Shown piece by piece: positions 13,950-27,360 of a stretch of DNA of 64,000 nt. Origin of the DNA: Diphasiastrum complanatum (lineage: Eukaryota > Streptophyta > Lycopodiopsida > Lycopodiales > Lycopodiaceae); assembly GCA_029204225.1 (NCBI GenBank), contig CM055095.1, positions 72,015,347 through 72,079,346 on the forward strand. Reading direction: 5' to 3'. The notes beneath the pieces are model-generated. The model saw only the letters and a program-made list of their open reading frames with translations, made no database searches and was not told where the DNA came from. Position numbers and translations under genes: made by a program. Numbering within the stretch: the stretch's first letter is position 1; each line of letters opens with the position of its first letter.

Positions 13950-14929
13950 ACCATATGTTAGGGCAAATCCATGCCATTCTAACCCATGTGCACCTTGTCT
14001 AAAAAAGGCAAGTCACACACTACTATCGATTCTCCTGAGCATATCCATGCTTTCCAGTCGTATCTCACCAGAAACCTAATATGACGGTTTAGACACCTAA
14101 GCAGGCAAAGTAAGTTATTACCATGGTCAAGTATTGCGAATACGTAGGCATTAGGACACATCCATGTCATATTAATCCTTACATCCATTTGCTTACACAA
14201 AACCGGTTATGTATTGCTATACTGCGTCTTGAGCATATCCATGCGTCCAAGGTAGGTCGGATTAAGTTAGGAACAGATTTAGTTACAACTCATTAGGGAA
14301 TGCAAAACTGAGGTATTAGGGAAAATCCAAGCCATACTAATCCTTATGTATGTATCTTACGCATTTCATGCTGTCTAAGAATGTTTTAGCAGAAACACTA
14401 ATTATGGATTTGGGTACATATGCTTATAAAAGGTATAGGGTAGTACTTTCATGGTTTTTCATAAAAAAACAAACCCAGTTATGTTTTCAAAGTTTGAAAG
14501 GGTATTTTTATGGTCAGTTATGATATCACGTAAATAAATCAACTTTCCCATAGAACAAACCATTATTTAACCAAAGTAAGTCTAGAAGAGGATATATCCT
14601 CTTTCTTAACGATTAAGTTCTCACAAATAGCATACATAACGTTCGTAGCTTGTGCATAATCTGAATTCATTCAAAAAGCATACCTGGATAATTGTCGACG
14701 TATTATCTTGAGAAAATGTCATGCTATTCACGAAATGTGTGTTTTCTTAAGAAAAAGCAATACACTATGCCCTCATTACTTTCGATAAAGCAACCTTGAC
14801 TTTGAATTGTAATCATAAAGCATAAGCATCCTCTTCTATCAAAGCAAGAGTCTTGCATAATGCCGTTTATGTTATTCTTCAAGGCATAGTTTAAATAACA
14901 TACCTGTATTGACTCTTTTCAATATATGG
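13950..14929 (+). repeat. LTR-like copy B of the Penelope-type family, cut off at its 3' side
   Basis: This copy is co-linear with copy D (60276-61196) over its whole length and, more distantly, with 40150-40924 of the Penelope-like locus. Landmarks in order are GCAAATCCATGC, GAGCATATCCATGCTTTCC, TATCTTACGCA, a CCTGGATAATTG block and a GCCGTTTATGTTATTCTTC block. It stops at 14929, where the TG end of a copia LTR begins, while copy D continues for another 450 bp. Copia relic 3 therefore inserted into this copy or deleted its end. Confidence 0.75.
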
Positions 14930-15863
14930 TGTTGGAGATGGTGAACTCAACCAACCCTTTATGACACATTCCCTGAACAGTGATCTGATAGTTCGAAGAG
15001 CTTCCGAACTATCGAATGCCTACAAGTGTTGAGAAGAACTATGGACAAACGAACTATCGAGCAACTTGAATTATCGTGAGACACAAAACCGTCATGCTAA
15101 ACTATAACTCATTAGAGGAAGTTTGAGTTCAGAAAGGGCCGCATATGAATCCGTGCCAACATCTCTTTTGCGTTTTGTTACTATTTTCAACCAATATCTT
15201 TGAATCGCCATAACTTTTTAGTAGTAGGTCAGAAGTATGACATGTAATATGTCATTTGTTGCGCTTGACGAGCGCTTTCGAACGCACCGATTTTCGTTGC
15301 ATTCTGATATGGCAATCAAAAGTTATGCCCTTTTTAGTGTAGACTCAAAATGTGACTCAAAGAAGTAACGTTACGTTAAAGCCACTATGTCAAGAAACTA
15401 TTGGGCCAATGTACAAAACAAGTGAATAAAAGTGAATAAAAAAATGAAAAAGGAATCTTGACAAAAGGCCCTTTTTGTGTTTAAACTTCCTCTAATGAAT
15501 GTTACAAGAGGACACACGTAGTTAACTGATATTTTAGCCTAAATATCTCTTGTAATGATTAGATAAACTAACTTTTAATCCCTTCTAGGAAAACATAATT
15601 ACAGACCAGAAATCAAAACAAAAGAAGACGATGAAGTGAAGACAACAGAATTGTAAGAGGAGCGTCAGGCCACTATTTGCGTTGCACTGCCGTGACAATA
15701 GACGAAAATACAAAAGATATTATAGTCTCCCAACAATGTTTTTTTTTGGGTTGTATCCAATACTGTTTGATTGATTGTGACATTGCCTATGATTCGTATT
15801 AGCGTATCTCGATCCAGTAATCTCTCACATTGTGTAGCATACTTCCGCAATAAATAGCGCACA
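14930..15863 (+). mobile_element. 5' LTR of copia relic 3
   Basis: The segment starts TGTTGG and ends GCGCACA, with a tRNA-Met-type primer-binding site 10 nt further on. This gives a 934-bp LTR with canonical TG...CA ends. No matching 3' LTR is visible after the pol at 18540, so the element has lost its 3' end. Confidence 0.65.
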
Positions 15864-15872
15864 TTTGTAATC

Positions 15873-15884
15873 TTGTATCAGAGC
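15873..15884 (+). other. Primer-binding site of copia relic 3
   Basis: Reads TTGTATCAGAGC, one mismatch from the usual initiator tRNA-Met motif. The gag ATG follows at 15903. Confidence 0.75.
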
Positions 15885-15902
15885 AGATTCATTAGATACA
15901 AT

Positions 15903-18540
15903 ATGGCTACTACAATTCAAGCAAGGATCACGATCAATCTTGATGGCGCAAACTATTGCATATGGATATTCAAGATAAACACACTTCTAAAAGGTGAGGG
16001 GATATGGTCAGTGACCGATCTCACAAAGCCAAAACCTCTAGAGGGAGATCCAAGGAGGGTGTAATAGATAAGGAAGGATGAATGCGCAATGGTGATCATT
16101 GTATCCTCCACAAAGTAATCTATATCAAGCAAAAATCATCAGCAGCTATGATAGTATACTAAATGCATCCCCATCTCTGCCATAGACGCATGTATAATTG
16201 AATATGAGGAGTCTCTATGACATAAGCAAGAAAGAACTTGTGAGCGGTCTTCAAATGACAAGTCCAGACTCTGACTTCTGTGAAGCCTGTCAGAAAGAAA
16301 AGCAACATCGAAGTCCATTTGTACATGAAGGAAGGAGAGCTAAGAACATCTTGGAATTGGTACATTTAGATTTCTGTGGACCCATGAAGGTCGAGTTCCT
16401 TTCTAGATCAAGATACTCCCTCACATTCATAGATGATTTCAGTAGGATGACAACTATATACTATGTAAAGAAGAAGTCTGAAGTGTTTGATGCATTCAAG
16501 AAATTCGTAGCATTTGCAGAGCGACACACCTCCAAGAAATTGCAGACCCTCAAGTCCGACAATGGAGGCAAATATTCGAGCAAAGAATTTTTGAACTTCT
16601 ATCAGGAAAGAGGAATCGAACATCAATTCACACTTGCATATACACTGCAATACAATGGTGTATCAGAAAGATGAAATCCATGATGGCACAATTGCCAAGT
16701 CAGTTTTGGGCTGAAGCAATTACAATTGTAGTTCATCTACAAAACCGATCGATAATGACAACACTGAAAAACAAGAAGTCGTGCGAAATGTAGACAGGTG
16801 AGAAGCCCGATCTATCTTATGTATGAGTGTTTGGATGTGCAGCCTACATGCACATACCAAAATAAAAAAGAAACAAGTTGGACGAAAAGTCAGTGTAGAC
16901 AGTGATGGTCGGATATTTGAGCGGCTCGCAGATCTATCAACTCTACAATCCAACCTCAAAGAAGATGGTGATGAGCAGAGATGTGAAGTTTGACGAATCA
17001 ACATTTCTACGAATGAGAGAGTCAAGAAGACATGAATTCTTCTCAATACTGCCAATTGAAGAGGGAGTTCAAGGCCAAACGTCGAATCAGAATGTTGAGC
17101 CACAAACTCCAAAAGAGGAGACAGAAGATCATCATGTCGAAGAATTCGAAGAACAAACGCATCAGCAACCACAAATCCAACCAAGAAGGTCAACAATAAT
17201 TCAAAGACCCCCTGACAGATACATCGATAACCTTCAGTCGAGTGAAGACACAGACTTTGAATTCTGTAGTTTCACTGAGGGACGACATATCTAGAAGCAA
17301 TCTAGAATCCTGAGGGTGAATTTTTGAAGCAAGCCATGTCATAAGAGATTGAATCAATGAAGCAAAATCAGGCATGGCCACTCGAACCACTACCCAAAGG
17401 AAAGAAGACAGTCAACTGCAAATGGGTATACAAGAAGAAACTAAGATCAGGTGGTAGTGTTAAAAGATACAAAGCTCGACTTATCGCGAAAAACTACACT
17501 CAGAGATATGGTATCGACTACTTTGATACATACTCCCCGATGGTCAAAATGTCGAGCATTTGGCTGTCCTTGCTTATGCTACGAAATAGATGTGGAGATA
17601 CATCAGATTGATGTCAGAAAAGCCTTCCTCCATGGAGACTTAGAAGAAATTTTTTTCATAAAATAGCCCGAAGGTTATAAGATCTGAACAATCAAGATTA
17701 CGTCTGTCGGTTGCACAGATGTATCTACGGTCTAAAACAGGCCTCACAAGCTTGGTATAAGAAGTTCAATAGTCTTCTGAAGTCTCTAGACTTCTATCCG
17801 ACACAACCTGACTGCAATGTCTATATTAAAATGATAGAGAGAAAGTTTTTGATTTTGACAATATTTGTGGAAGATTATTTGGTGATAAGAAACTGTCTGA
17901 CGTTAATCAATGAAACAAAGAGTGAAATATTTACAAATTATGAAATCACAGATCTAGGAGAAACAACAAAATGTCTGGGGCTACACTTCGAAAGAGACCG
18001 AAAGAGAGGAGTCATGCATTTGAACCAGTCCGAATATGCTGAGAAAGCGTTGAAGCAATATAGGATGATTGATTACAAAGAGAAGGCGACGCCGATGATG
18101 GTTAGAGCCAAATTGTCAAAGCAGGATTACCCAAGCACGGATGAGAAAAGACAGAAGATGCAAATGATTCGATATCAAAATCTAATTGGGAGTCTGATGT
18201 ACCTTACGGTTTGTACGAGACCCGATTTAGCATATTGTCCTACAACACTACAGCGATGCAAGTTGCTAGCTGCAAAGACGACAACAAGAGTCAATAACTG
18301 GTGGATGTTCGATACTATTTGGAGCTGCGATCATCTGGACGTGCAAGAAGCAGACACTGGTAGCTCATGCGAAGGAGAATACCTGGCAGCTTCAAAGGTG
18401 GCGAATGAGGTAATATTGTTGAGAGAGAGAGAGAGTCTTCGATATGCTAGATGTTTGTCAACGATCACCTTACAAGTAGAAAATTTCACACAAATAAAAA
18501 AAAGTCCACAACATGCTAAAATAGAACAGTACTAGAAAGC
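15903..18540 (+). pseudogene. Ty1/copia gag-pol relic with internal deletion (copia relic 3)
   Basis: The Gag start (ATG at 15903, LDGANYCIWIFKINTLL) is kept for about 50 codons. It is joined after roughly 130 bp of scrambled sequence to the GAG-pre-integrase domain (DFCEACQKEKQHRSPF, 16279-16323), so most of gag and all of protease are deleted. The integrase core follows with HLDFCGPM, TFIDDFSRMT and a TLKSDNGGKYSSKEF block, ending at a stop after NGVSER (16672-16674). RVT_2 runs from about 17340 to 18240 in three frames, with CKWVYKKKLRSGGSVKRYKA, YGLKQASQAWYKK and ITDLGETTKCLGL. Its catalytic box reads FVED in place of YVDD, a change that should abolish activity. RNase H is partial (SSCEGEYLAASKVANEVILL). 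The relic is multiply broken. Confidence 0.9.
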
Positions 18541-18984
18541 AAAATTAAAAAACTAAGTTAAGCTAAATTGACATTCCTACTAGATTCAATTACATGCAAT
18601 AATGGCCATTGGGAGGGCCACCATCATGTATAATCGAAGGCTTGGGAGTAGCGAGTGCATTGTCTGGGTTCCCAATTACATGTGGTAGTGGCCTGCTGAA
18701 TGGCCATTGTTTACTAATAAACCTCTTCCATCCACGGGTAATTCACTTGTGGTGAGACATTCATCCATATAAACATATAATATTCATTTCATTCTATGAT
18801 TATGGGCTACATGTCACTTGACCGTCCCATTCAGCCCTTCTATAAAATATCTATAAAATATATTCAGAAATCCTAATCATAGAAGAAAATTTATGGACTT
18901 TTGGAAAAGCCATTTTCTCCATGGTAGGTGACATAATTAGATCCTCTCTCAGGCCTCAACATCCTACCTACTCTTTTTGAACAT

Positions 18985-19087
<103 letters not shown>

Positions 19088-19379
19088 CACTTTATATGGA
19101 GTTTATGTATAGGTGCCCTCTAAAATAAAAACAATTAAGACCACAAACACACAGATTCTAGTGCAAAGAACTTTAGTAGATGTAATGACACCTCTCACCA
19201 ACTACAAAATTAGGCTCAACCTAGGCACTAAAAAAACGCAACCTTAGATTAGCCACATGAAACCATGTATCACACTGCCAACCGTTCTTGTTATTGCCAG
19301 CCATTCTTGTTTTTGCTCAAGCATGGGTGTTTGTTTCGCAAACCCTAAGCTGGCATAAGGCTCTCTCTCACCATCAGAG

Positions 19380-19382
<3 letters not shown>

Positions 19383-19424
<42 letters not shown>
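19383..19424. repeat. (CT)n microsatellite, about 20 units
   Basis: Uninterrupted CT dinucleotides. Confidence 0.95.
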
Positions 19425-19426
<2 letters not shown>

Positions 19427-20160
19427 TGAAACCCTAATATCACAAAAACCCTATGTTTCACACTTTTCATTCTGAAGGTTACATCTACACAGATTTTACA
19501 AGAAGCTCAAACAACCATGATATATATAAACTTTCAATAAAGCAAAATATGTAATATGGAATATAGTGAAACACACATGTCCATCCGAATAAAATTTAGT
19601 TGACTAGCATTGGTCAAAACCCTATAATACATTTGGCACAATCAAAATGCATAAACGTTGAATTGATAAAACCCTAAGATATGCGTGTCCATCCATGAAA
19701 ATTTGTGGAATAACATTGGTCAAAACCTTACAATACACGTGGTCTAATCAAAATGCACAGAACTCATTTGGTATCATACATTATTTTCTCTCTCTCAATT
19801 AATCAATCAAAACATTCCGTATAAAGACATTCTCTCTCTCTCTTTCCCTCTCTCACTCCTCTCTCTCTCTCTCTCTCTCAAAATTAATCAACAAGTGCCC
19901 CATACATGCTAACGAGCAAGAACTTGGTTGCTCACCTATGCGTTGTGTCGATGTTCTTCCTTTCAATGCAATTCGTTCTTGGGATTCGCATCTTTCGTAT
20001 ACGCTGCATTCATGTGCAACAAAGCCATTAACTATGGAATCCATCTTCACAACGTCTTTGTTGTCCACATGCAACCACATCTGGATTTGTCCCTTGCATC
20101 AGTCTAATACGAGTATAAACAAACTATATTTCTCGATACTCAGATCATAACTGAGAGGCG

Positions 20161-21759
20161 TTTTTACATTGTTTACGATGAAGCCATAAAATAACGTAAC
20201 AATACGACGGGGTAGATTCATAGTGCCGCAGGAAACCTTGCACTGAGATTAATTTATTTAAGCACAGCAAAGCCGATCATAAAGTAAAATGCTGGAAGGC
20301 AGGATTACAAATGTTTTTCTCTTGCATCAGAAATGTTTAATTCCATATATAACTGTGCCTATTTCCATATGTAACTGTTATGAACATTTCTAAATGCATC
20401 GTAAAACTGGAGAAAATTTCTTGATTACCGTCGTTAAAGGTGAGAGTGCATGCATCCAGTAAGCTCATGAAAAGTTTCACTATGCAGTATTCAGTTTTAT
20501 CTATAGTAAGCGTGGTCTTAACAGTACGGACCGATGTTAATTAGTCATTTCGTAGATACTCAGTTTAAATTTCCTTGCAAGCATGTGAAGCTCTCTATTG
20601 TGCGATTTAATTAATTGTAGTATAAGATATCGGAGAAGATTAATTGCCTTGGTGCTCCAAACAACTTTCAAAACCTGACCTCAATCCGTCACCGTCGGTT
20701 AAAGAATCACAAGGTATAAATCTGTCGATGCTGATAACAGGCAACGATCCCCTTGCAATGTCTTGTAAAAGTTCACGAACTAGATCTGCATTTTCAAATT
20801 TTGCGGATCAGTACCAAATTACAAAGAAGGTCTAGCTCTATATGCCTCGAGGCTGCATCCATCTCTCAAAAGTTAACACTATTCGATCAGAAATCAAGGC
20901 AACTTTGTCTTTCAACCAAACTTCTAGAAGGCAGAAGCAAGCTGATTTTAGCTTTAAGAAACTGCAATATGTACAAGGATCTTCACAGTTCACTATGCAT
21001 TGTAAATGATGTACATCTATGTGCCCTTCTTCTATGTGACTTTCTTCAAGAATGACAGATACCGAACTAAATACAAAAAAGAAAGGCGATCATGTCAGAT
21101 GCACGTAACATCCTATAAACTTCATCCTGCCTGAATTGGTGCTGTAGGACCAGTAAGCGTTGATCCTCAGCACAGTTTGTGTTGAATTTAAAAGGAGAAG
21201 AGCTGATGTAATGCTGCTTAGTTCATGAAGAAGCTAGCTGCTACAATTGGATAAGACAACAGTCCTGATCGATGATCAGAGCATGCATACATACCTTGTA
21301 TTCTTTTGAGTATCTTTTGTGCTGTCGATAGGTCTGCCATCGCCAATACATTCAGCTACTATCCTTAAATTATAAATGCTCTAACAAATGACTTATTCTG
21401 ACATTTCTTTTTAGGGCTATTGCTTTTTGTTTATTTGTGGGCCATTGCTGAGCTGCCTGAGCATGGAATTTACATATTTCTCAAGAAGTCCGTTTTCCAA
21501 AAAAATTGAAAGTCTAAAAGGTGCATGCTCTAATCTACACAGCTCTGTAGCGACATCTAAGGCCGGTTTCGGATTACCGACAAGTTTTTCTTTTTTCAAG
21601 CAATCACCTTTCAACTCGAAAGATAAAATTGAAATGAGTTTCATTGAAAGGAATATTTGCAGTGAAGAGTTAAAAAATCTTCAAAATATAAAAAATCTTC
21701 AAAATGCAGGACAACATGCCATGGAACATTATTATGCTCAACTTTATGCTTAAATGAAA
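20161..21759. other. No recognisable gene
   Basis: Frames of 75-108 codons exist on both strands at 21417-21753. The minus-strand one (21417-21644) reads like ordinary protein, but I cannot assign it to a family and it has no visible splice partners. It could be an exon remnant. Confidence 0.5.
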
Positions 21760-22165
21760 ATGTAATTAATCACATTTGCCATAATATGCTAACAAAATGT
21801 ATGAGTGACACATGATAGGTACTACTAATTTCCATCCCACCCATAGAAAGTTTTCGTGGAATGGCAAGTTTCCATCGATTGTAGCTTTATACATAATTAT
21901 ATTTGGTGTATTGCTGAAGCCAAAGGGACAATTATGGACTCGAAGGGATTCTCTTATCATTGAAAAAACATTTAAACACGCCAAGGTAGAAATGGACCTC
22001 TCCTAAATTTGTCATATCGAATTCCTTCAATAACATCTTTTTGACATCCTTCAGCATTTGAATGTCATTACTGAAAAGTAATGTGTTATCAACATGTAAA
22101 TTTGTAATGATAATGAAAATTGTTGACTGAAAGTATTTTAAAATGTGTGTGTTTTGTTTAATGTA
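21760..22165 (-). pseudogene. Ty1/copia reverse transcriptase fragment (copia relic, minus strand)
   Basis: Reading from 22165 downwards, the frame gives an IIITNLHVDNTLLFSND block (the copia catalytic loop with VDN in place of VDD). It continues into LKEFDMTNLGEVHFYLGV (about 22010-21970), which is the conserved F-D-M-x-x-L-G-E-x-x-F-Y-L-G block just after the catalytic site. The following sequence, a region that normally reads LSQxxYxxxLL, is recognisable but broken by frameshifts. No other domain of this element is visible, so it is a short isolated piece. Confidence 0.65.
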
Positions 22166-22773
22166 TTAAGTATATTGCTTGTTTTCTTACAAGATGTTAA
22201 AAAACATCTTATTCAAAAGTGCGTTCAAGTTTACAACAAAAGAAATTAAATATCATCAAAGACCAAAATCACATGAAACAATTAATGTAAAATATAATAA
22301 TTAGTTAAATCATCAAACATTTGCAAATTCAAAACTAAATACAATATTTGCAGTATTAGTATAGTGGACCAATTACGCATTAGTGCCCATCATTTCCTAC
22401 ATTACTTTCTTCCAGCTTATATATTGGCTTAAAATAATTCCAAACATACATGTGCACAAACGTGCTGAATCGAACCATACGGTAGAGCGTTGGGAAGCTA
22501 ATTTTGCAAGGAAAATTCATGCAGAATTACCAGTTAACTGGAATACAAAACCAAAAAAGAAATGTAGCAAAATGCCAATTATTAGCTAAGAATATGGAGT
22601 AGACAGAAGAAGAGCAAGCTTGCTCGTTGTATTTAGAAAACTGTTGTATTTATATTTACAAAGCTACTGGAGTAGCATTTGAAGGATGCATAAACCTTTT
22701 TGAGCGTACTTTGTGACAGTAGATAGCTCAACCTAAAAGGCAAACAAAGCTGGAACATGCATCCATACACAGA
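22166..22773. other. No recognisable gene
   Basis: AT-rich sequence; the only frame of note, 68 codons at 22383-22589 (+), has no motif. Confidence 0.5.
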
Positions 22774-23118
22774 CTATGTACATAAATACAACAACAGAAA
22801 ATCACTAGCCGAAGATAGTTTTCCTATCGATGATGTCATGATCGATAGGGATATATGTAGCTTCTTCATCAAGAAGTGGTGAGAGAGGCATCTCTGGTGT
22901 GGACGTATCAGTCGGCGTGTTTGCATTCGGATTCGCACTGCGAATGCTGCGATCAATGCTTCATGTCCCACATCACCCCCTCCATAGCCAACGGTGATGC
23001 TAAGTTCCAAATACTTCATGTTTGGCGAATTCATCTTTTTCACCTTCGATGGTGGCCTCCCACACCCACGACCTGGATGTTTAGACGTGCTTCTGGCGTC
23101 CATAGGTGTATTCTGCAT
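22774..23118 (-). CDS. Small unassigned ORF with an AT-hook-like GCGRPPSK motif
   Basis: This is a 114-codon frame on the minus strand. Near residue 17 it contains PGRGCGRPPSKVKK, which resembles the core of an AT-hook (GRP flanked by basic residues), a minor-groove DNA-binding motif. A similar motif is also seen in some plant transposase-derived proteins. The remainder (GYGGGDVGHEAL and after) matches nothing I recognise. No promoter, partner exon or conserved neighbour is visible, and a long (AG)n tract begins 80 bp away. It may be an exon fragment of a captured gene or a chance frame. Confidence 0.25.
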   Translation of the reverse strand: MQNTPMDARSTSKHPGRGCGRPPSKVKKMNSPNMKYLELSITVGYGGGDVGHEALIAAFAVRIRMQTRRLIRPHQRCLSHHFLMKKLHISLSIMTSSIGKLSSASDFLLLYLCT

Positions 23119-23194
23119 TCAGAAGAAAGAAAATGTTTTGAAGAGGCAGCGAGCAACAGAGAAGGCAGGCAGAGCGCAACAGCAGCACCAGCTC

Positions 23195-24650
<1,456 letters not shown>

Positions 24651-25780
24651 AACTGTCCTCCTTCCTTCTCTCAATTTTACTCTCTCAAATGAAACCTGCA
24701 GAAAATGCACTGTTTTTCAACAGTTTGCATATTTGAACTGTTTGTTGCAACAGTATCCATTTTTCTTCGCAATTTTTGACAGGCGAAAAACCCGACACCC
24801 GACACTATCGTCTTTCCACCTTCAGGCCATTCTGAGAAACTAAGTGTTTTGCGACACTTGTGCTAACTCGATTTTTTGGCCATTTTAGACACTTCCAGAA
24901 ATGTGACACTGCTTCGCGAAAATGTGACACTGTATTTTTACATGCAATTTCTGATAGGCGACAAAAGCGAAAAATGTGACACTGTATTTTTAAACAAGAT
25001 TCCACACAGGCAAAAAATGCGACACTACATTTTTACATAAGATTTCACACAGGCAAAAAATGTGACACTCTGCAAAAATACACAGGATTCCAAGTACAGA
25101 CTGTCTACGTCTTCACGCTCCAATAATAACTGTTCTAATTAGTCAGTTAATCAACTGTTAAGTGATCTTGTAAATGCAAAAATAGAATAATACAAGATCT
25201 TCCAGCTGCTATATAAGTAAATGAGCGATTGAAGAAGGAAGGTATACGAAGATGCATGTGGATACTCCAGCAAAGATCAAAGATCCAGAATGGGTCTTCT
25301 AGTAGCTGACTCCTCAAAGTTAGTGATTATGGAGAGAGAGAGATATTCATAACTTTAGCAATTGATTTGAATCTGTAAGTAGGATCACGCGTTTATCAAC
25401 GCAATTGTATTGTGGCCTGGTTGTTGTTTTACAACATTATTATATGGATTCGCTACTGTTCTACATCTTTGCATTCTTGTTGAATGAAATTAACTCTCAC
25501 TCCTCTTACGCAAACATCATTATAAAGAGAGGATGTTTAGATGTAGCACCGTGAGAGACATTATACATGCATTTCAATGTTTTCAGATCACTACTAAGTG
25601 CCATTCAACATTGAAGTCTCCAACTTCTGGAACATTGAAAAATCCTCCATCCATATGGTCCTTGATGATCCTAGGATGAGATGTCCTAGAGAATATCCAT
25701 GATAATATATCATGATTCTCCTTCAGTGCATGATTAAAGAATAAAACCAACTTGGTTAAATAAAAATTCCTACTATCCAT
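24651..25780. other. No gene; possible LTR remnant
   Basis: Apart from a tandem repeat at 24915-25095, the sequence has no coding signal. The part from about 25140 to 25560 (TATATAAG box, then GTTCTACATC... and TTGTTGAATGAAATTAAC) has the general look of a copia LTR. No TG/CA ends, primer-binding site or partner could be established. Confidence 0.4.
24915..25095 (+). repeat. Tandem repeat, about four units of 40-50 bp
   Basis: Each unit contains GCGAAAAATGTGACACT (or GCAAAAAATGCGACACT) followed by a T-rich run and an ACAxGATTxCACACAGG-type spacer. The third and fourth units are the most similar to each other. Confidence 0.75.
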
Positions 25781-26460
25781 TGAATTGTCGTCTACAACGA
25801 TGTATTTATGGTCTAAAGCAGACATCATGATCTTGGTATAAGAAGATTGATAGTCTTTTGAAGTCTCTAGATTACATTCCTACACAACCAGACTGTAATG
25901 TCTATATAAAGGAAGTAGGAAGAAATTTTGTGATTCTAACTATATTTGTAGATGACTCCCTAATGATAGGAGTTTTTTTGATGCTAATCAAGGAAACGAA
26001 GAGTCAAATTTCTAAAAGTTATGAAATCACAGATCTAGGAGAAGCAACAAAATGTCTTGGGCTGGAAATAAGAAGAAATTGAATCAGAAGAGAAATGCAT
26101 CTGAGCCAGTCAGAGTATGCTCAAAAAGTGCTAAAGCATTACCGAATGATGGACTGCAAAGAAAAAACCACACCAATGATAGTTGGAGCCAAACTAACGA
26201 AACATGATTGCCCGAATACAGATGAAGAGAGACAAAAATGGAAGGTATACCCTACCAAAACCTGATCGATAGTGTGATATACCTCACAATCTGCACCATA
26301 CCCGATTTGGCTTTCTCTGTCTATGCTTTAAGCCAATTCTCTTCGAATCCTGGCATGGCACATTGGCAAATGGCAAAGCGAATTTTGTAATATCTGAAGG
26401 GTGCCCAAAACGTGGGATTAACTTACAAAGTAGACGAAGGCAAAGGATTACTATTTCACC
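25781..26460 (+). pseudogene. Ty1/copia RT to RNase H boundary fragment (copia relic 5)
   Basis: The fragment opens with a CIYGLKQ-like block at 25795. It continues with SLLKSLDYIPTQPDCNVYIK, the catalytic block ILTIFVDDSLMIG (VDD intact) and YEITDLGEATKCLGLEIRR, then meets a stop at 26080-26082. Beyond it, LSQSEYAQKVLKHYRMMDCK, then a YLTIC..PDLAFSVYALSQF block and GMAHWQMAKRIL in shifted frames. It is clearly the same copia subfamily as relic 3, which has nearly the same SLLKSLD...TQPDCNVYIK and ITDLGE.TKCLGL blocks. It ends at a gypsy fragment in opposite orientation. Confidence 0.88.
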
Positions 26461-27360
26461 TTCATGTAAACATAATATTAATCGGCTTACATGAAACACT
26501 GGGTGAGTTGTAGTCTTGTCTTGAAGATCTAATTCATAAGCTAAAGAACCAATTTTTCTTATAATCCGAAACGATCCACAATATCTGGTAGACAACTTCC
26601 TCGTATGCATAGTCTTAGAATCTTTAGGTATTCTAAAATATACTCAGTCATCAACTTTAAAATCTCTGGGAGACCTCTTAAGATCGACATAGTGCTTAGC
26701 TCTATCTTGAGTACTCCGGATACAATCACAGGCCACTCACAACATTTCATGCATATCATGCAAGAAATTTGCAACTTTCTGGATCTTAATAGGCTTCATC
26801 TTCACATTCACCGGAGATCTAGGTTAAAAATCATACATCAACATAAACAAACTATAACTGGTAGCAGAATGTTTCCTCCTGTTATTAAAAAACTCAATCA
26901 AATGAATGTAATCTTCCCACTGAGATTGCATGTGAGACACATATGTTCTCAACATATCCTCCATAGTCTGATTAGTTCTCTCAGTCTGGCCATCTAATTC
27001 AGAATGATAAGTAGAACTAAAACTAAGCGAGGTTTCTAGCTTATGGAATACAGCTGACCAAAAGTGACCTGTAAATATAGGATCTCTATCACTAACAATA
27101 TCACTTGCAGTCCATAAAGCCTAAATAATCTTTCAACAAAGATCTGGGCTAAATCAGAAGCCTTTGCAATTGACTTGATTGGTATGAAAGTAGCTAACTT
27201 TGTCAATCTGTCCACCACAACCCAAATAGAATTATTTTGGCGTTGGGTCCTTGGAAGTCCAACCCCAAAATCATTTTTGAGAGATATCTAGGGGATGTAA
27301 CAACCCTCCAGTCTTTAAGCATTCAGCTTTGGCTAACTGACAAGGTCTACATTTTACGTG
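26461..27360 (-). pseudogene. Ty3/gypsy integrase C-terminal part (gypsy family A)
   Basis: Read from 27360 downwards, it starts with the spacer CRPCQLAKAECLKTGGLL and the integrase entry block, then VDRLTKLATFIPIKS (integrase core) in the 27218-27036 frame. Towards 26284-26610 it contains KLSTRYCGSFRIIRKIGSLAYELDL followed by HPVFHVSRL, the GPY/F and chromodomain-linker type region of chromoviral gypsy integrases. Several stops and a frameshift break it. The family recurs at 57955-58800 in the same orientation. At 27360 it is joined directly to a gypsy of a different family. Confidence 0.82.
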
